Shown here one piece after another: positions 1 through 6,403 of a stretch of DNA of 13,322 nucleotides; positions within the stretch are counted from its first letter, which is position 1; each line of letters opens with the position of its first letter. The DNA is from DUPQ01 sp022706885 (GTDB lineage Bacteria; Bacillota; Clostridia; DUPQ01): positions 1 through 13,322 of the forward strand of contig JAKJBR010000034.1 of assembly GCA_022706885.1 (NCBI GenBank). The letters are read 5' to 3'. Under the pieces are notes generated by a model. It searched no databases. It was not told the origin of the DNA and saw only the letters and a program-made list of their open reading frames with translations. A program made the position numbers and the translations under genes.

Positions 1-92
1 CAGTATGCTTTAAAGATAATACCCGTTACCGCAATCAGTATTATCGAAGCAAAATAGAATATGAAATCACCTTTACTCCAGTTCTTAAACAT
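1..92 (-). CDS. Start of a small membrane protein, cut by the window edge
   Basis: The reading frame opens with ATG one base after the permease stop codon (TAATATG) and stays open to the left edge, giving about 30 residues. It starts MFKNWSKGDF and continues into a hydrophobic stretch at about residues 10-27 (IFYFASIILIAVTGIIF), which looks like a single membrane anchor or the first of several helices. It is co-directional with the sulfate-activation operon and almost certainly its next gene. The family cannot be recognised from this fragment. The coding call rests on the open frame, the tight spacing and the membrane-helix composition. Confidence 0.5.
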   Translation of the reverse strand, partial: MFKNWSKGDFIFYFASIILIAVTGIIFKAY

Positions 93-93
93 A

Positions 94-885
94 TTACAGC
101 AACCCCGCAATAAACTTAATCAGCGACCTGACATTAAGGAATATAACCAGGGCACCTACAAGCGCCATCAAAGGCTTCATAGGCACTCTTTTACATAGAA
201 ATGCTCCGAACGGTGCCGCTATGATTCCTCCTATGACCAATCCCAAGATAGCATATACGCTGTCTTGCAAGCCCAAAAAAGAAATAAACATGATTGATTC
301 GGCCAATGTCACGAAAAACTCCGCGGCATTAACCGTTCCGATGGTATAGCGCGGTTCCACACCTGTCGCTATGAGGGTGGAAGTTACTACCGGCCCCCAT
401 CCGCCTCCGCCTATGGCATCCAGTACTCCTCCTGCAAGACCAAGAGGATATATCCATCCTCCTAAATGCTTTTCTTTCTGTTTTTTGAATATCTTAACTA
501 TTATTACAACACCCATTACTATTAAATAGGCATTGATGAAGGGTTTTATTGTTCCGCCTTCAAAATTGGATAACACATATGCACCGACGGCTCCTCCTAT
601 CACACCGGGAATGAGAAGCTTAAAAAACATGCTTTTATCCACATTCTTGAGTCTCCAATGAGAAAATCCCGAAACCGATGTGGTAAACACTTCGGCAATA
701 TGCACGCTTGCCGAAGCTATTGCAGGAGACACCCCGAAAGTGAGTAAGAATGAATTACACGATACTCCGTATGCCATTCCCAATGTTCCGTCAATAACCT
801 GAGCGATAAAACCTACCAGTATGAATACCCAGAAATTTGAGGGTGTCTGTAAAAAGAATTGCCTAATGTTTTCTATTATCCCCAT
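94..885 (-). CDS. TauE/SafE family membrane permease (sulfite/sulfate-type)
   Basis: This 263-residue integral membrane protein has about eight hydrophobic segments, normal for the TauE/SafE (former DUF81) family. An internal two-fold repeat is visible: the first half has GFIAQVIDGTLGMAYG (about 25-40) and the second half has GLAGGVLDAIGGGGWGP (about 149-165), each followed by a T/S-rich helix and an AE motif (64-65 and 188-189). The glycine-rich GGGGWGP at 159-165 is typical of the family. Family members move sulfite, sulfate or sulfonate-derived anions across the cytoplasmic membrane. Placement directly after cysN (4-bp gap) suggests sulfate uptake or sulfite efflux linked to sulfate activation; direction and substrate are inference. 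No clear Shine-Dalgarno lies before the ATG, so translational coupling to cysN is likely. Confidence 0.88.
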   Translation of the reverse strand: MGIIENIRQFFLQTPSNFWVFILVGFIAQVIDGTLGMAYGVSCNSFLLTFGVSPAIASASVHIAEVFTTSVSGFSHWRLKNVDKSMFFKLLIPGVIGGAVGAYVLSNFEGGTIKPFINAYLIVMGVVIIVKIFKKQKEKHLGGWIYPLGLAGGVLDAIGGGGWGPVVTSTLIATGVEPRYTIGTVNAAEFFVTLAESIMFISFLGLQDSVYAILGLVIGGIIAAPFGAFLCKRVPMKPLMALVGALVIFLNVRSLIKFIAGLL

Positions 886-889
886 AAAA

Positions 890-2680
890 TCAACGTGCAG
901 TTATCTGCTCAACCCTCTTCCTTATAATCTCCAACGCATCTTCATCAGCCCGTAAAACCATATCACACTCTATATCGGTAGTACATTCCTCGCCCAGCCA
1001 GATTACCAGCATATTATCATTCTTTGTTACAAGATTTATCGTTTCTATGTCATATTTGGTCAGATCGGAAGCGGTTACTATGAGAATAAGTCCGGTATCG
1101 GTAAGTATATTGGCAACCTCGGCCAGTCTTCGGATATTTTCGCCCGATCTGCTTTCCTTTTCTCCCGGAGGATTTATATCCGCACTGAGCCCGTATATCA
1201 CACTTCCGATACCTAAATAATATACATTCCTGCCTTCATCGAAAAGCGTTCTTTCCAGTGCTTTGGCAAACAGCTTTTTGTTTGTGTCTTGTGCTCCGGT
1301 AAGTATTATGAGGGCGGGATTCTGATCATGTTTGTCGCTTCTTTCCTCAACGGTCACATAACCGTGCTCCCATTTGCCTTCTCTCAACATGACTTTGGCT
1401 CTTTCATACCTGTGAAGGTTCTCCACCGTATCGGTAAATATACCGCCGCCGGAAATCTCATAATCATCCACTATGACAAACCGTCCGGTCGATGCCAAAG
1501 CCGCAACATTGTCAAATGCACACAGTCTGGAGGTAGAGATAATGCAGTCGGCCACATCATGTCTGTCAATATATTGTTTTTCCGTTTTCACAAGAGTGGA
1601 TGCGTCCATAACGCTCAATATCTCTTCCAGATAGCATTCCGCTTTCATGGTACCGGTCTTGAGGTAGTATTTTTTATCTTTTACCATGGGATTTTTACCC
1701 AGCCAGAACAGGCTGACTTTCATGTGCTTTCCCATCAGCGGCGGCAGTTCATCCGCTTTTACGCACAACTCCCCTCTTCTTACATATATCTGTTCGGTCA
1801 TGGTAAAACCTGTGGCATATCCGGCACTTGCCTTTCCGACTTCTTCCTGCTCGCTCATAGGCTCAATCTTTTTAACATGTGTTTTCTTTCCCGACGGATA
1901 GAATACCACTTGATCTCCCTGTTTTAGTATCCCGCTTTCCACCGTTCCCGCAATAATTCTTCTGTCATCGTTATCGGCGGTAAACTTGTATACATCCTGT
2001 ACAGGCATTCGAAAAGGTAACGAATCCAAAGGTTTCGTAGCTCGGAATTTGTCCAGCATGGTAAGTACCGTATCGCCTTTATACCATGGCATATTGATAC
2101 TTATCTTCGCAATATTATCGCCCTGCATTGCACTTACCGGGATAAATCCTTCCGCTGCAATGCCTATCTGTTTAAGAAAATCATCATATTCCGAAACAAT
2201 CTTCGAGTATGCTTTCTCGCTGTATGACACATTATCCATCTTATTAACCAGTACGCACACCTGCTTTATACCCAACATGGAAAGCATATATCCGTGTCTT
2301 CTGGAGTTTTCCTTGACACCCTCGGCAGCATCTATAACTAAAAGTGCGGCATCGGCTCTGGAAGCTCCGGTAATCATGTTTTTAAGAAACTCTATATGTC
2401 CGGGTGCATCAATAATTATGTATTTTCTCTTATCCGTTTTAAAAAAACTTCTTGCGGTATCTATGGTAATTCCCTGTGACCGCTCATCTTTTAATGCGTC
2501 CAGTAAAAATGCATATTCAAAAGGTTTGCTTGTTCTTCTGCACAGTTCTTTAATCTGCTCCAGTTTTCCTTCGGGCAGAGAGCCTGTATCGGCCAATAAT
2601 CGCCCTATAACGGTGCTTTTGCCGTGGTCTACATGCCCTACAATGACTATATTCATATGTTCATTGCTGTTTTCAGTCAT
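890..2680 (-). CDS. cysN: Sulfate adenylyltransferase large subunit (GTPase) with a degenerate C-terminal APS kinase domain
   Basis: This 596-residue protein is the GTPase subunit of ATP sulfurylase; GTP hydrolysis drives APS formation from sulfate and ATP by CysD. The translation-factor-type G domain shows the P-loop GHVDHGKST at 15-23, DAPGH at 91-95 and NKMD at 146-149, followed by EF-Tu-like beta-barrel domains to about residue 430. Stand-alone CysN is about 475 residues, so there are some 140 extra residues. The extension (about 455-596) resembles APS kinase: ENIRRLAEVA at 514-523 matches the stand-alone CysC in this operon exactly. Its P-loop position reads TGAQDTNKK (461-469) instead of TGLSASGKST, and the DGDNVR motif is absent. 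The extension is therefore probably not a working kinase. The ATG directly follows the cysD stop; AAGGCGG lies 10 bases upstream. Confidence 0.95.
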   Translation of the reverse strand: MTENSNEHMNIVIVGHVDHGKSTVIGRLLADTGSLPEGKLEQIKELCRRTSKPFEYAFLLDALKDERSQGITIDTARSFFKTDKRKYIIIDAPGHIEFLKNMITGASRADAALLVIDAAEGVKENSRRHGYMLSMLGIKQVCVLVNKMDNVSYSEKAYSKIVSEYDDFLKQIGIAAEGFIPVSAMQGDNIAKISINMPWYKGDTVLTMLDKFRATKPLDSLPFRMPVQDVYKFTADNDDRRIIAGTVESGILKQGDQVVFYPSGKKTHVKKIEPMSEQEEVGKASAGYATGFTMTEQIYVRRGELCVKADELPPLMGKHMKVSLFWLGKNPMVKDKKYYLKTGTMKAECYLEEILSVMDASTLVKTEKQYIDRHDVADCIISTSRLCAFDNVAALASTGRFVIVDDYEISGGGIFTDTVENLHRYERAKVMLREGKWEHGYVTVEERSDKHDQNPALIILTGAQDTNKKLFAKALERTLFDEGRNVYYLGIGSVIYGLSADINPPGEKESRSGENIRRLAEVANILTDTGLILIVTASDLTKYDIETINLVTKNDNMLVIWLGEECTTDIECDMVLRADEDALEIIRKRVEQITAR

Positions 2681-3562
2681 TTACATGTACCCGCCTTTTC
2701 TCAGCTCTTCCAGACCGCCGCCGTCTTCTTTATCCTGGTCTCTTCCCGAACGTTCGGCTATATTGGCAAACTTACCGGTTTTAAGCTCCTCAATGATATC
2801 ATCGATGTTTTTAGCCGATGATGCTACCGGTTTTGTACAGGGATAACAGCCCAAAGAACGGTATCTGGTATTATTTCCCTGATCAAAGTACAAAGGCACA
2901 ATAGGCACCCTCTCCCTCTTTATATACTCCCATATATCCAGTTCCGTCCAGTCCAGCAAAGGATGTATTCTCAAATGGGTACCGGGAGCGAAATCCGTCT
3001 TGAACTGCCCCCAGAACTCCGGAGGCTGATCGGATATATCCCAGTCACTGTGAGTATCTCTGGGAGAAAAATATCGTTCTTTGGAACGGCTGCCCTCTTC
3101 GTCCGCCCGCACTCCCACTATTACCCCCGTAAACGGTTCGGTATTGGGGTCGGGTACATATTTTTTCAGTTTATGATCTAATCTGTAACGTGTCCACTCT
3201 CCGGATAAAGTATTTATCAACGCTTCGGTCTTTAAGTTTTTACAACATTCCAGTCTGGTGCAGTTTCCGTCGGGAAAAGTTCTTTTTTCCTGCAAAGCTA
3301 ACGTATTCTCACCGTATATCATGTCTAAGTTCCATTCCAGCGCCAATTTATCCCGGTATTCCACCATGGACGGTATTTTATAACGGGTATCTATATGAAC
3401 CAGCGGAAAGGGCACATGGCCGTAAAAAGCCTTTCTTGCAAGGCATAAAAGCACGGTGCTGTCTTTACCTATCGACCACAGCATACATAAGTTTTTAAAG
3501 CAACTGTATGCCTCCCGCATTATATGTATACTCTTCGCTTCCAGCCTGTCCAGATGATCCAT
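2681..3562 (-). CDS. cysD: Sulfate adenylyltransferase small (catalytic) subunit
   Basis: This 293-residue PP-loop ATP pyrophosphatase forms adenosine 5'-phosphosulfate (APS) from ATP and sulfate in complex with CysN. The PP-loop is SIGKDST at 30-36. Other family landmarks are VHIDT at about 56-60, RSKER with FSPRD in the middle, and a cysteine pair in GCYPCT near residue 240. The length is close to the roughly 300 residues usual for CysD. The C-terminus (RSGRDQDKEDGG... then KGGYM) follows the family's charged tail. The start codon overlaps the cysC stop by one base (TAATG). It has a strong ribosome binding site, AAGGAG at 3570-3575, 7 bases from the ATG. It abuts cysN with no gap, as expected for two subunits of one enzyme. 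Confidence 0.96.
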   Translation of the reverse strand: MDHLDRLEAKSIHIMREAYSCFKNLCMLWSIGKDSTVLLCLARKAFYGHVPFPLVHIDTRYKIPSMVEYRDKLALEWNLDMIYGENTLALQEKRTFPDGNCTRLECCKNLKTEALINTLSGEWTRYRLDHKLKKYVPDPNTEPFTGVIVGVRADEEGSRSKERYFSPRDTHSDWDISDQPPEFWGQFKTDFAPGTHLRIHPLLDWTELDIWEYIKRERVPIVPLYFDQGNNTRYRSLGCYPCTKPVASSAKNIDDIIEELKTGKFANIAERSGRDQDKEDGGGLEELRKGGYM

Positions 3563-4137
3563 TACAGTACTCCTTGTATATATTCCGTTACTTTATTTGC
3601 ACATGTCAAAACATCATATTTATCTGTATCCAATAAAATCTCATATTGCTCCGGCTGCTCAAACGGTGAATCGATGCCGGTATATCCTTTTATCTCGCCT
3701 TTCAAAGCTTTTTCGTACAGTCCTTTGGGATCGCGTTCGATACAGGTATCCAGATCGGCTTTGACATATACCAAAACAAAGTGTTTTGCCTTGCTTCTTG
3801 CAAGCTTTCTCATCTTTTCCATGGGAGTAATGGCGCTGACTATGGCTATAACTCCGCTGTCTTCAAACAAAGCAGCCACCTCTGCCAATCTTCGGATATT
3901 TTCCACCCTGTCACGCTCGGAAAAAGCCAAATCGGAACACAAACCGTGACGGACATTATCTCCGTCAAGCAAATATGCCGTTTTACCCGAATCTATAAGG
4001 TTCTTTTCCACCAACGAAGCAATTGTGGATTTTCCGCTTGCCGAAAGACCGGTAAACCAGATAACCATCCCTTTGTTGCCTGTCTTTTCCTGTCTGTATT
4101 TGCTGTCTAAGTTGCGATGCCATACGACATTAGTCAT
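3562..4137 (-). CDS. cysC: Adenylylsulfate (APS) kinase
   Basis: This 191-residue kinase phosphorylates APS at the 3' position to give PAPS, the universal sulfuryl donor. Motifs are complete: P-loop GLSASGKST (30-38), DGDNVRHGL (58-66), FSERDRVENIRR (72-83), the VSAITP segment (100-105), and a late KGLY...GYTGID segment typical of APS kinases. I place the start at the ATG at 4135-4137, since GGAGGA at 4145-4150 sits 7 bases upstream and the N-terminus (MTNVVWH) matches the family. The frame can be extended to a GTG at 4177-4179, but that codon lies inside the promoter spacer, upstream of the expected transcript start. It is the first gene of the operon, and it is intact while the kinase-like domain on CysN is not. 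Confidence 0.95.
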   Translation of the reverse strand: MTNVVWHRNLDSKYRQEKTGNKGMVIWFTGLSASGKSTIASLVEKNLIDSGKTAYLLDGDNVRHGLCSDLAFSERDRVENIRRLAEVAALFEDSGVIAIVSAITPMEKMRKLARSKAKHFVLVYVKADLDTCIERDPKGLYEKALKGEIKGYTGIDSPFEQPEQYEILLDTDKYDVLTCANKVTEYIQGVL

Positions 4138-4144
4138 CAATGCG

Positions 4145-4150
4145 TCCTCC
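4145..4150 (-). promoter_or_regulatory. Ribosome binding site deciding the cysC start
   Basis: GGAGGA on the minus strand sits 7 bases before the ATG at 4135-4137. It supports the shorter cysC reading over the upstream in-frame GTG. Confidence 0.85.
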
Positions 4151-4166
4151 ACATTTGCCAATTGTG

Positions 4167-4195
4167 ATTGTATATGCACCTATTATGTTTGTCAA
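4167..4195 (-). promoter_or_regulatory. Sigma-A-type promoter of the cysC-cysD-cysN operon
   Basis: On the minus strand there is a perfect -35 box TTGACA (4190-4195), a 17-bp spacer, and a -10 box TACAAT (4167-4172). The expected transcript start is near 4160, leaving a leader of about 22 bases with the GGAGGA site. The -35 lies inside a short palindrome, GTTTGACAAAC, which could be an operator half or coincidence. No long leader, riboswitch or T-box is possible with this spacing. Confidence 0.82.
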
Positions 4196-4269
4196 ACAAA
4201 AGAAACCTATAAAAACACATCTATAGTATCTATAACATTTCTAATCGTAATAATCGATTTTGCACAATA

Positions 4270-4365
4270 TTCGATTATAGTCGGATTTATTAGAGAAATA
4301 GTACATTTATTCGATTATGTTCGAAATATGTCTTGACTTCGTGAATTTATTCGACTATACTCTAA
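4270..4365. repeat. Three 16-bp palindromic operator-like sites at exact 40-bp spacing
   Basis: Three copies of an imperfect palindrome with consensus TTCGAYTATAGTCGAA lie at 4270-4285 (TTCGATTATAGTCGGA), 4310-4325 (TTCGATTATGTTCGAA) and 4350-4365 (TTCGACTATACTCTAA). Starts are exactly 40 bp apart, close to four helical turns, so the sites face the same side of the DNA. The left half-site TTCGA is invariant; the right half degenerates towards the gene. The third copy covers the -10 box of the ATPase promoter, as a repressor site would. The region is also upstream of the divergent cys operon. The binding protein is unknown. Confidence 0.75.
4333..4361 (+). promoter_or_regulatory. Sigma-A-type promoter of the AAA_14 ATPase gene
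   Basis: The -35 box TTGACT (4333-4338), a 17-bp spacer and the -10 box TATACT (4356-4361) form a near-consensus promoter. Transcription should start near 4368, leaving a very short leader with GGGAGAG (4371-4377) 7 bases before the ATG. The -10 is embedded in the third palindromic site, which implies tight control. Confidence 0.82.
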
Positions 4366-4384
4366 ATACAGGGAGAGTGATAAT

Positions 4385-5590
4385 ATGCACAATCGTGACA
4401 CCTATATGCAAACATTGTTGAGTTACAAAGACAAAACGGAGATTATAAAGATTTTGACCGGTATCAGGCGTTGCGGCAAATCCACACTGTTGGAACTGTA
4501 CAAAAAGCATCTGCTTGATAACGGAGTAAAAGATGAACAGATTATACATATTCGGTTTGAATCACTGGAGTTTGAGAATATCAGGACATATAAGGAGCTT
4601 AATCAGTTTGTACTTGACAGAATTCATACGGATGAAATGTACTATATTCTGCTTGATGAAGTGCAATTTGTTGAAAAATGGGAACGTGCAGTAAACTCAC
4701 TCCGACTTTTAAAAAACACGGACATAATTATTACCGGTTCCAATGCATATATGCTTTCATCGGATTTGTCGACATTAATAAGCGGGCGCTATGTTGAAAT
4801 AATGATTTACCCTCTCTCCTTTCGTGAGTTTCTTGACTTCAATAAGGTATCTTCCAAAGAAAACCTCGACATCTGGCTTCAGAAATATATTGAAGTAGGA
4901 GGGTTCCCCGGGCTTACAGATTTGATGGACAATCCGAATACAATCGATCCGTTCATAAACGGCATATTGAATACCATTCTTATGAAAGATGTTATTCAGA
5001 GAAATGACGTGCGTGATCCTTCACTTTTGGAAAATATCTTACGCTTTTTAGCTAAATCAATCGGATCCCCTGTTTCCGTTAAGAGAATAACCGATTACAT
5101 AATCTCCTCCGGCAGAAAAACAACATTTGACACCGTGGACAGTTATGTTACCATGCTGGAGAAATCCTACCTCTTATACCGTGTAAAACGTTATGATATT
5201 AAGGGACTTGCATTACTGAAGACAAACGATAAGCTTTATCTCACTGATCTTGGACTAAGAAGAATACTTCTTAGGAGACAAACTGAAGATTACGGTGCAC
5301 TTCTTGAGAATATTGTATTCTTTGAATTGCTGAGAAGAGGATATTATGTTGAAGTTGGAAAATACGATGATCTTGAAGTGGATTTTGTGGCAACCAAAAA
5401 CGGTGAAAGACTATATATTCAGGTTACCGCTTCTCTTTTAAACGAAAAAACAAAGGAACGTGAGCTGAGACCTTTGCGCCTTATACCTGATTACAATCAA
5501 AGAATTGTCCTATCTGCAGACCGGCTTATGCCCCGCCACATTGACGGCATTAAACTAATCAATATTATTGACTTCCTGTTAGCCCGGTAA
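4385..5590 (+). CDS. AAA_14-family ATPase with C-terminal DUF4143 domain
   Basis: This 401-residue protein has an N-terminal AAA-type ATPase and a C-terminal DUF4143 region. Walker A is GIRRCGKST (26-34), Walker B is ILLDEVQ (88-94), and a sensor-like ITGSN (116-120) is followed by SGRY (133-136). A helical segment resembling a winged helix lies at about 225-265. The C-terminus has a restriction-endonuclease-like pattern: E309 in LLENIVFFELLRRGY, EVDFVA (331-336), then YIQVTAS (344-350) with Q-V-T where nucleases often have E-x-K. The family is common in Bacteroidetes and Firmicutes, and its biological role is not established. The gene has its own promoter and operators and shows no pathway link to the sulfur genes beside it. 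It could be a small selfish or defence-related module, but that is speculation. Confidence 0.9.
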   Translation: MHNRDTYMQTLLSYKDKTEIIKILTGIRRCGKSTLLELYKKHLLDNGVKDEQIIHIRFESLEFENIRTYKELNQFVLDRIHTDEMYYILLDEVQFVEKWERAVNSLRLLKNTDIIITGSNAYMLSSDLSTLISGRYVEIMIYPLSFREFLDFNKVSSKENLDIWLQKYIEVGGFPGLTDLMDNPNTIDPFINGILNTILMKDVIQRNDVRDPSLLENILRFLAKSIGSPVSVKRITDYIISSGRKTTFDTVDSYVTMLEKSYLLYRVKRYDIKGLALLKTNDKLYLTDLGLRRILLRRQTEDYGALLENIVFFELLRRGYYVEVGKYDDLEVDFVATKNGERLYIQVTASLLNEKTKERELRPLRLIPDYNQRIVLSADRLMPRHIDGIKLINIIDFLLAR

Positions 5591-5641
5591 ATATGCAATA
5601 TTGACTATTTAACTTAAACATGCTCTCTTAATGTTGCATAT
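5591..5641. repeat. 12-bp inverted repeat (hairpin) directly after the ATPase stop codon
   Basis: Arms ATATGCAATATT (5591-5602) and AATGTTGCATAT (5630-5641) pair over 12 bp with one G-U wobble around a 27-base loop. The first arm begins at the base after the TAA stop. There is no T-tract on either side, so it is not a standard intrinsic terminator. It may be an mRNA 3'-end stabiliser, a protein binding site, or an element boundary. Confidence 0.5.
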
Positions 5642-5686
5642 AACTTATCTTTGTTGTAAAGTACACTTTAAGGCGAGGTATTTTTT

Positions 5687-6403
5687 ATGTTAGTAACAGT
5701 TATCGGAAGAGGGCATTCGGGCACAAGAGCAATGTCGCAGACTTTAAGCGAAAGCGGTGTATATATGGGAGAACCGCTAAACACTTCATGGGATCTTCTT
5801 CCCCCGCAGGATATGTATGAAGCATGCAGGGTTTTCGGCAAATATGTCAGATACACAGGTAACATGAAATGGGACTTTTCACGCGTTATGGCAATGGACC
5901 CCGACCCGGTTTTCGTAAAGCTTATAGAAAGTTATCTTAAGTCGGTTCTTACATCGGACCGCGATAAAAAAGGCTGGAAAATACCTGAAACAACATTGGT
6001 TTATCCCTGGATACGGAAGATGTTTCCAAAAGCTTATTACATACACTGGGTACGCGATCCCAGAGACTGCATATTGAAAAAACACATGACCGATGACCTT
6101 AACGATTTCGGAATAGAGTATGATAAAACAGAGGATGTAAGAAGAAACCGTGCAATAAGCTGGTATTATCAAAGAGAACTGGTAAGGAGCACCCCCGTTG
6201 CACAAAGAGAGATACATATCCGATTTGAAGATATGATTTTTAAGCAGGATGAAACTCTGAAAAGACTGGAGCAGTTTTTGCATATTCCCATGGCAAAAAT
6301 CCCCATGCGGACCGATTCCGTAGGGCGATACAAGACCGATGAGGAAGTTCATATGTTTGACTTTTTTAAAAAAGACATGGAAGAATGCGGTTACGACTTC
6401 TGA
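5687..6403 (+). CDS. P-loop sulfotransferase family protein
   Basis: This 238-residue soluble protein belongs to the PAPS-dependent sulfotransferase superfamily. The 5'-phosphosulfate-binding loop is GRGHSGTR at 7-14, immediately after the first beta strand. The 3'-phosphate-binding motif is WVRDPRDCILK at 121-131; the usual Ser after RDPRD is replaced here by other residues. The stretch IRFEDMIFKQDETLKRLEQFL (178-198) and the C-terminal VGRYKTDEE (212-220) also match the family pattern. It would transfer sulfate from PAPS to a hydroxyl or amine acceptor; the acceptor cannot be deduced. AGGCGAGG (5671-5678) precedes the ATG by 8 bases. No convincing promoter was found upstream. Its position next to a PAPS-forming operon fits a shared function. 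Its last 13 bases overlap the convergent phosphodiesterase gene. Confidence 0.87.
   Translation: MLVTVIGRGHSGTRAMSQTLSESGVYMGEPLNTSWDLLPPQDMYEACRVFGKYVRYTGNMKWDFSRVMAMDPDPVFVKLIESYLKSVLTSDRDKKGWKIPETTLVYPWIRKMFPKAYYIHWVRDPRDCILKKHMTDDLNDFGIEYDKTEDVRRNRAISWYYQRELVRSTPVAQREIHIRFEDMIFKQDETLKRLEQFLHIPMAKIPMRTDSVGRYKTDEEVHMFDFFKKDMEECGYDF

Noticed and set aside
1289..1927. Plus-strand frame of 212 codons opposite cysN
   Set aside because: Antisense shadow of cysN; low-complexity aromatic and His-rich translation without recognisable domains.
1986..2846. Long plus-strand frame (286 codons) opposite cysN and cysD
   Set aside because: It is the complement of two well-recognised genes with complete motifs, its translation is Ser/Pro/Leu-rich with no family resemblance, and it lacks a ribosome binding site.
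4138..4179. 14-residue N-terminal extension of CysC from GTG
   Set aside because: The GTG lies inside the promoter spacer and has no ribosome binding site; the ATG downstream has GGAGGA at 7 bases.
4270..4365. Three regularly spaced repeats as a CRISPR array
   Set aside because: Units are only 16 bp, imperfectly palindromic, overlap a promoter, and no cas genes are present; operator sites explain them better.
5591..5641. Intrinsic terminator for the ATPase gene
   Set aside because: The stem is AT-rich and no run of T follows it on either strand.
5601..5644. Promoter for the sulfotransferase using TTGACT (5601-5606) or a TATAAC (5639-5644)
   Set aside because: The two boxes are 32 bp apart and neither has a good partner at 16-18 bp, so no promoter can be called with confidence.
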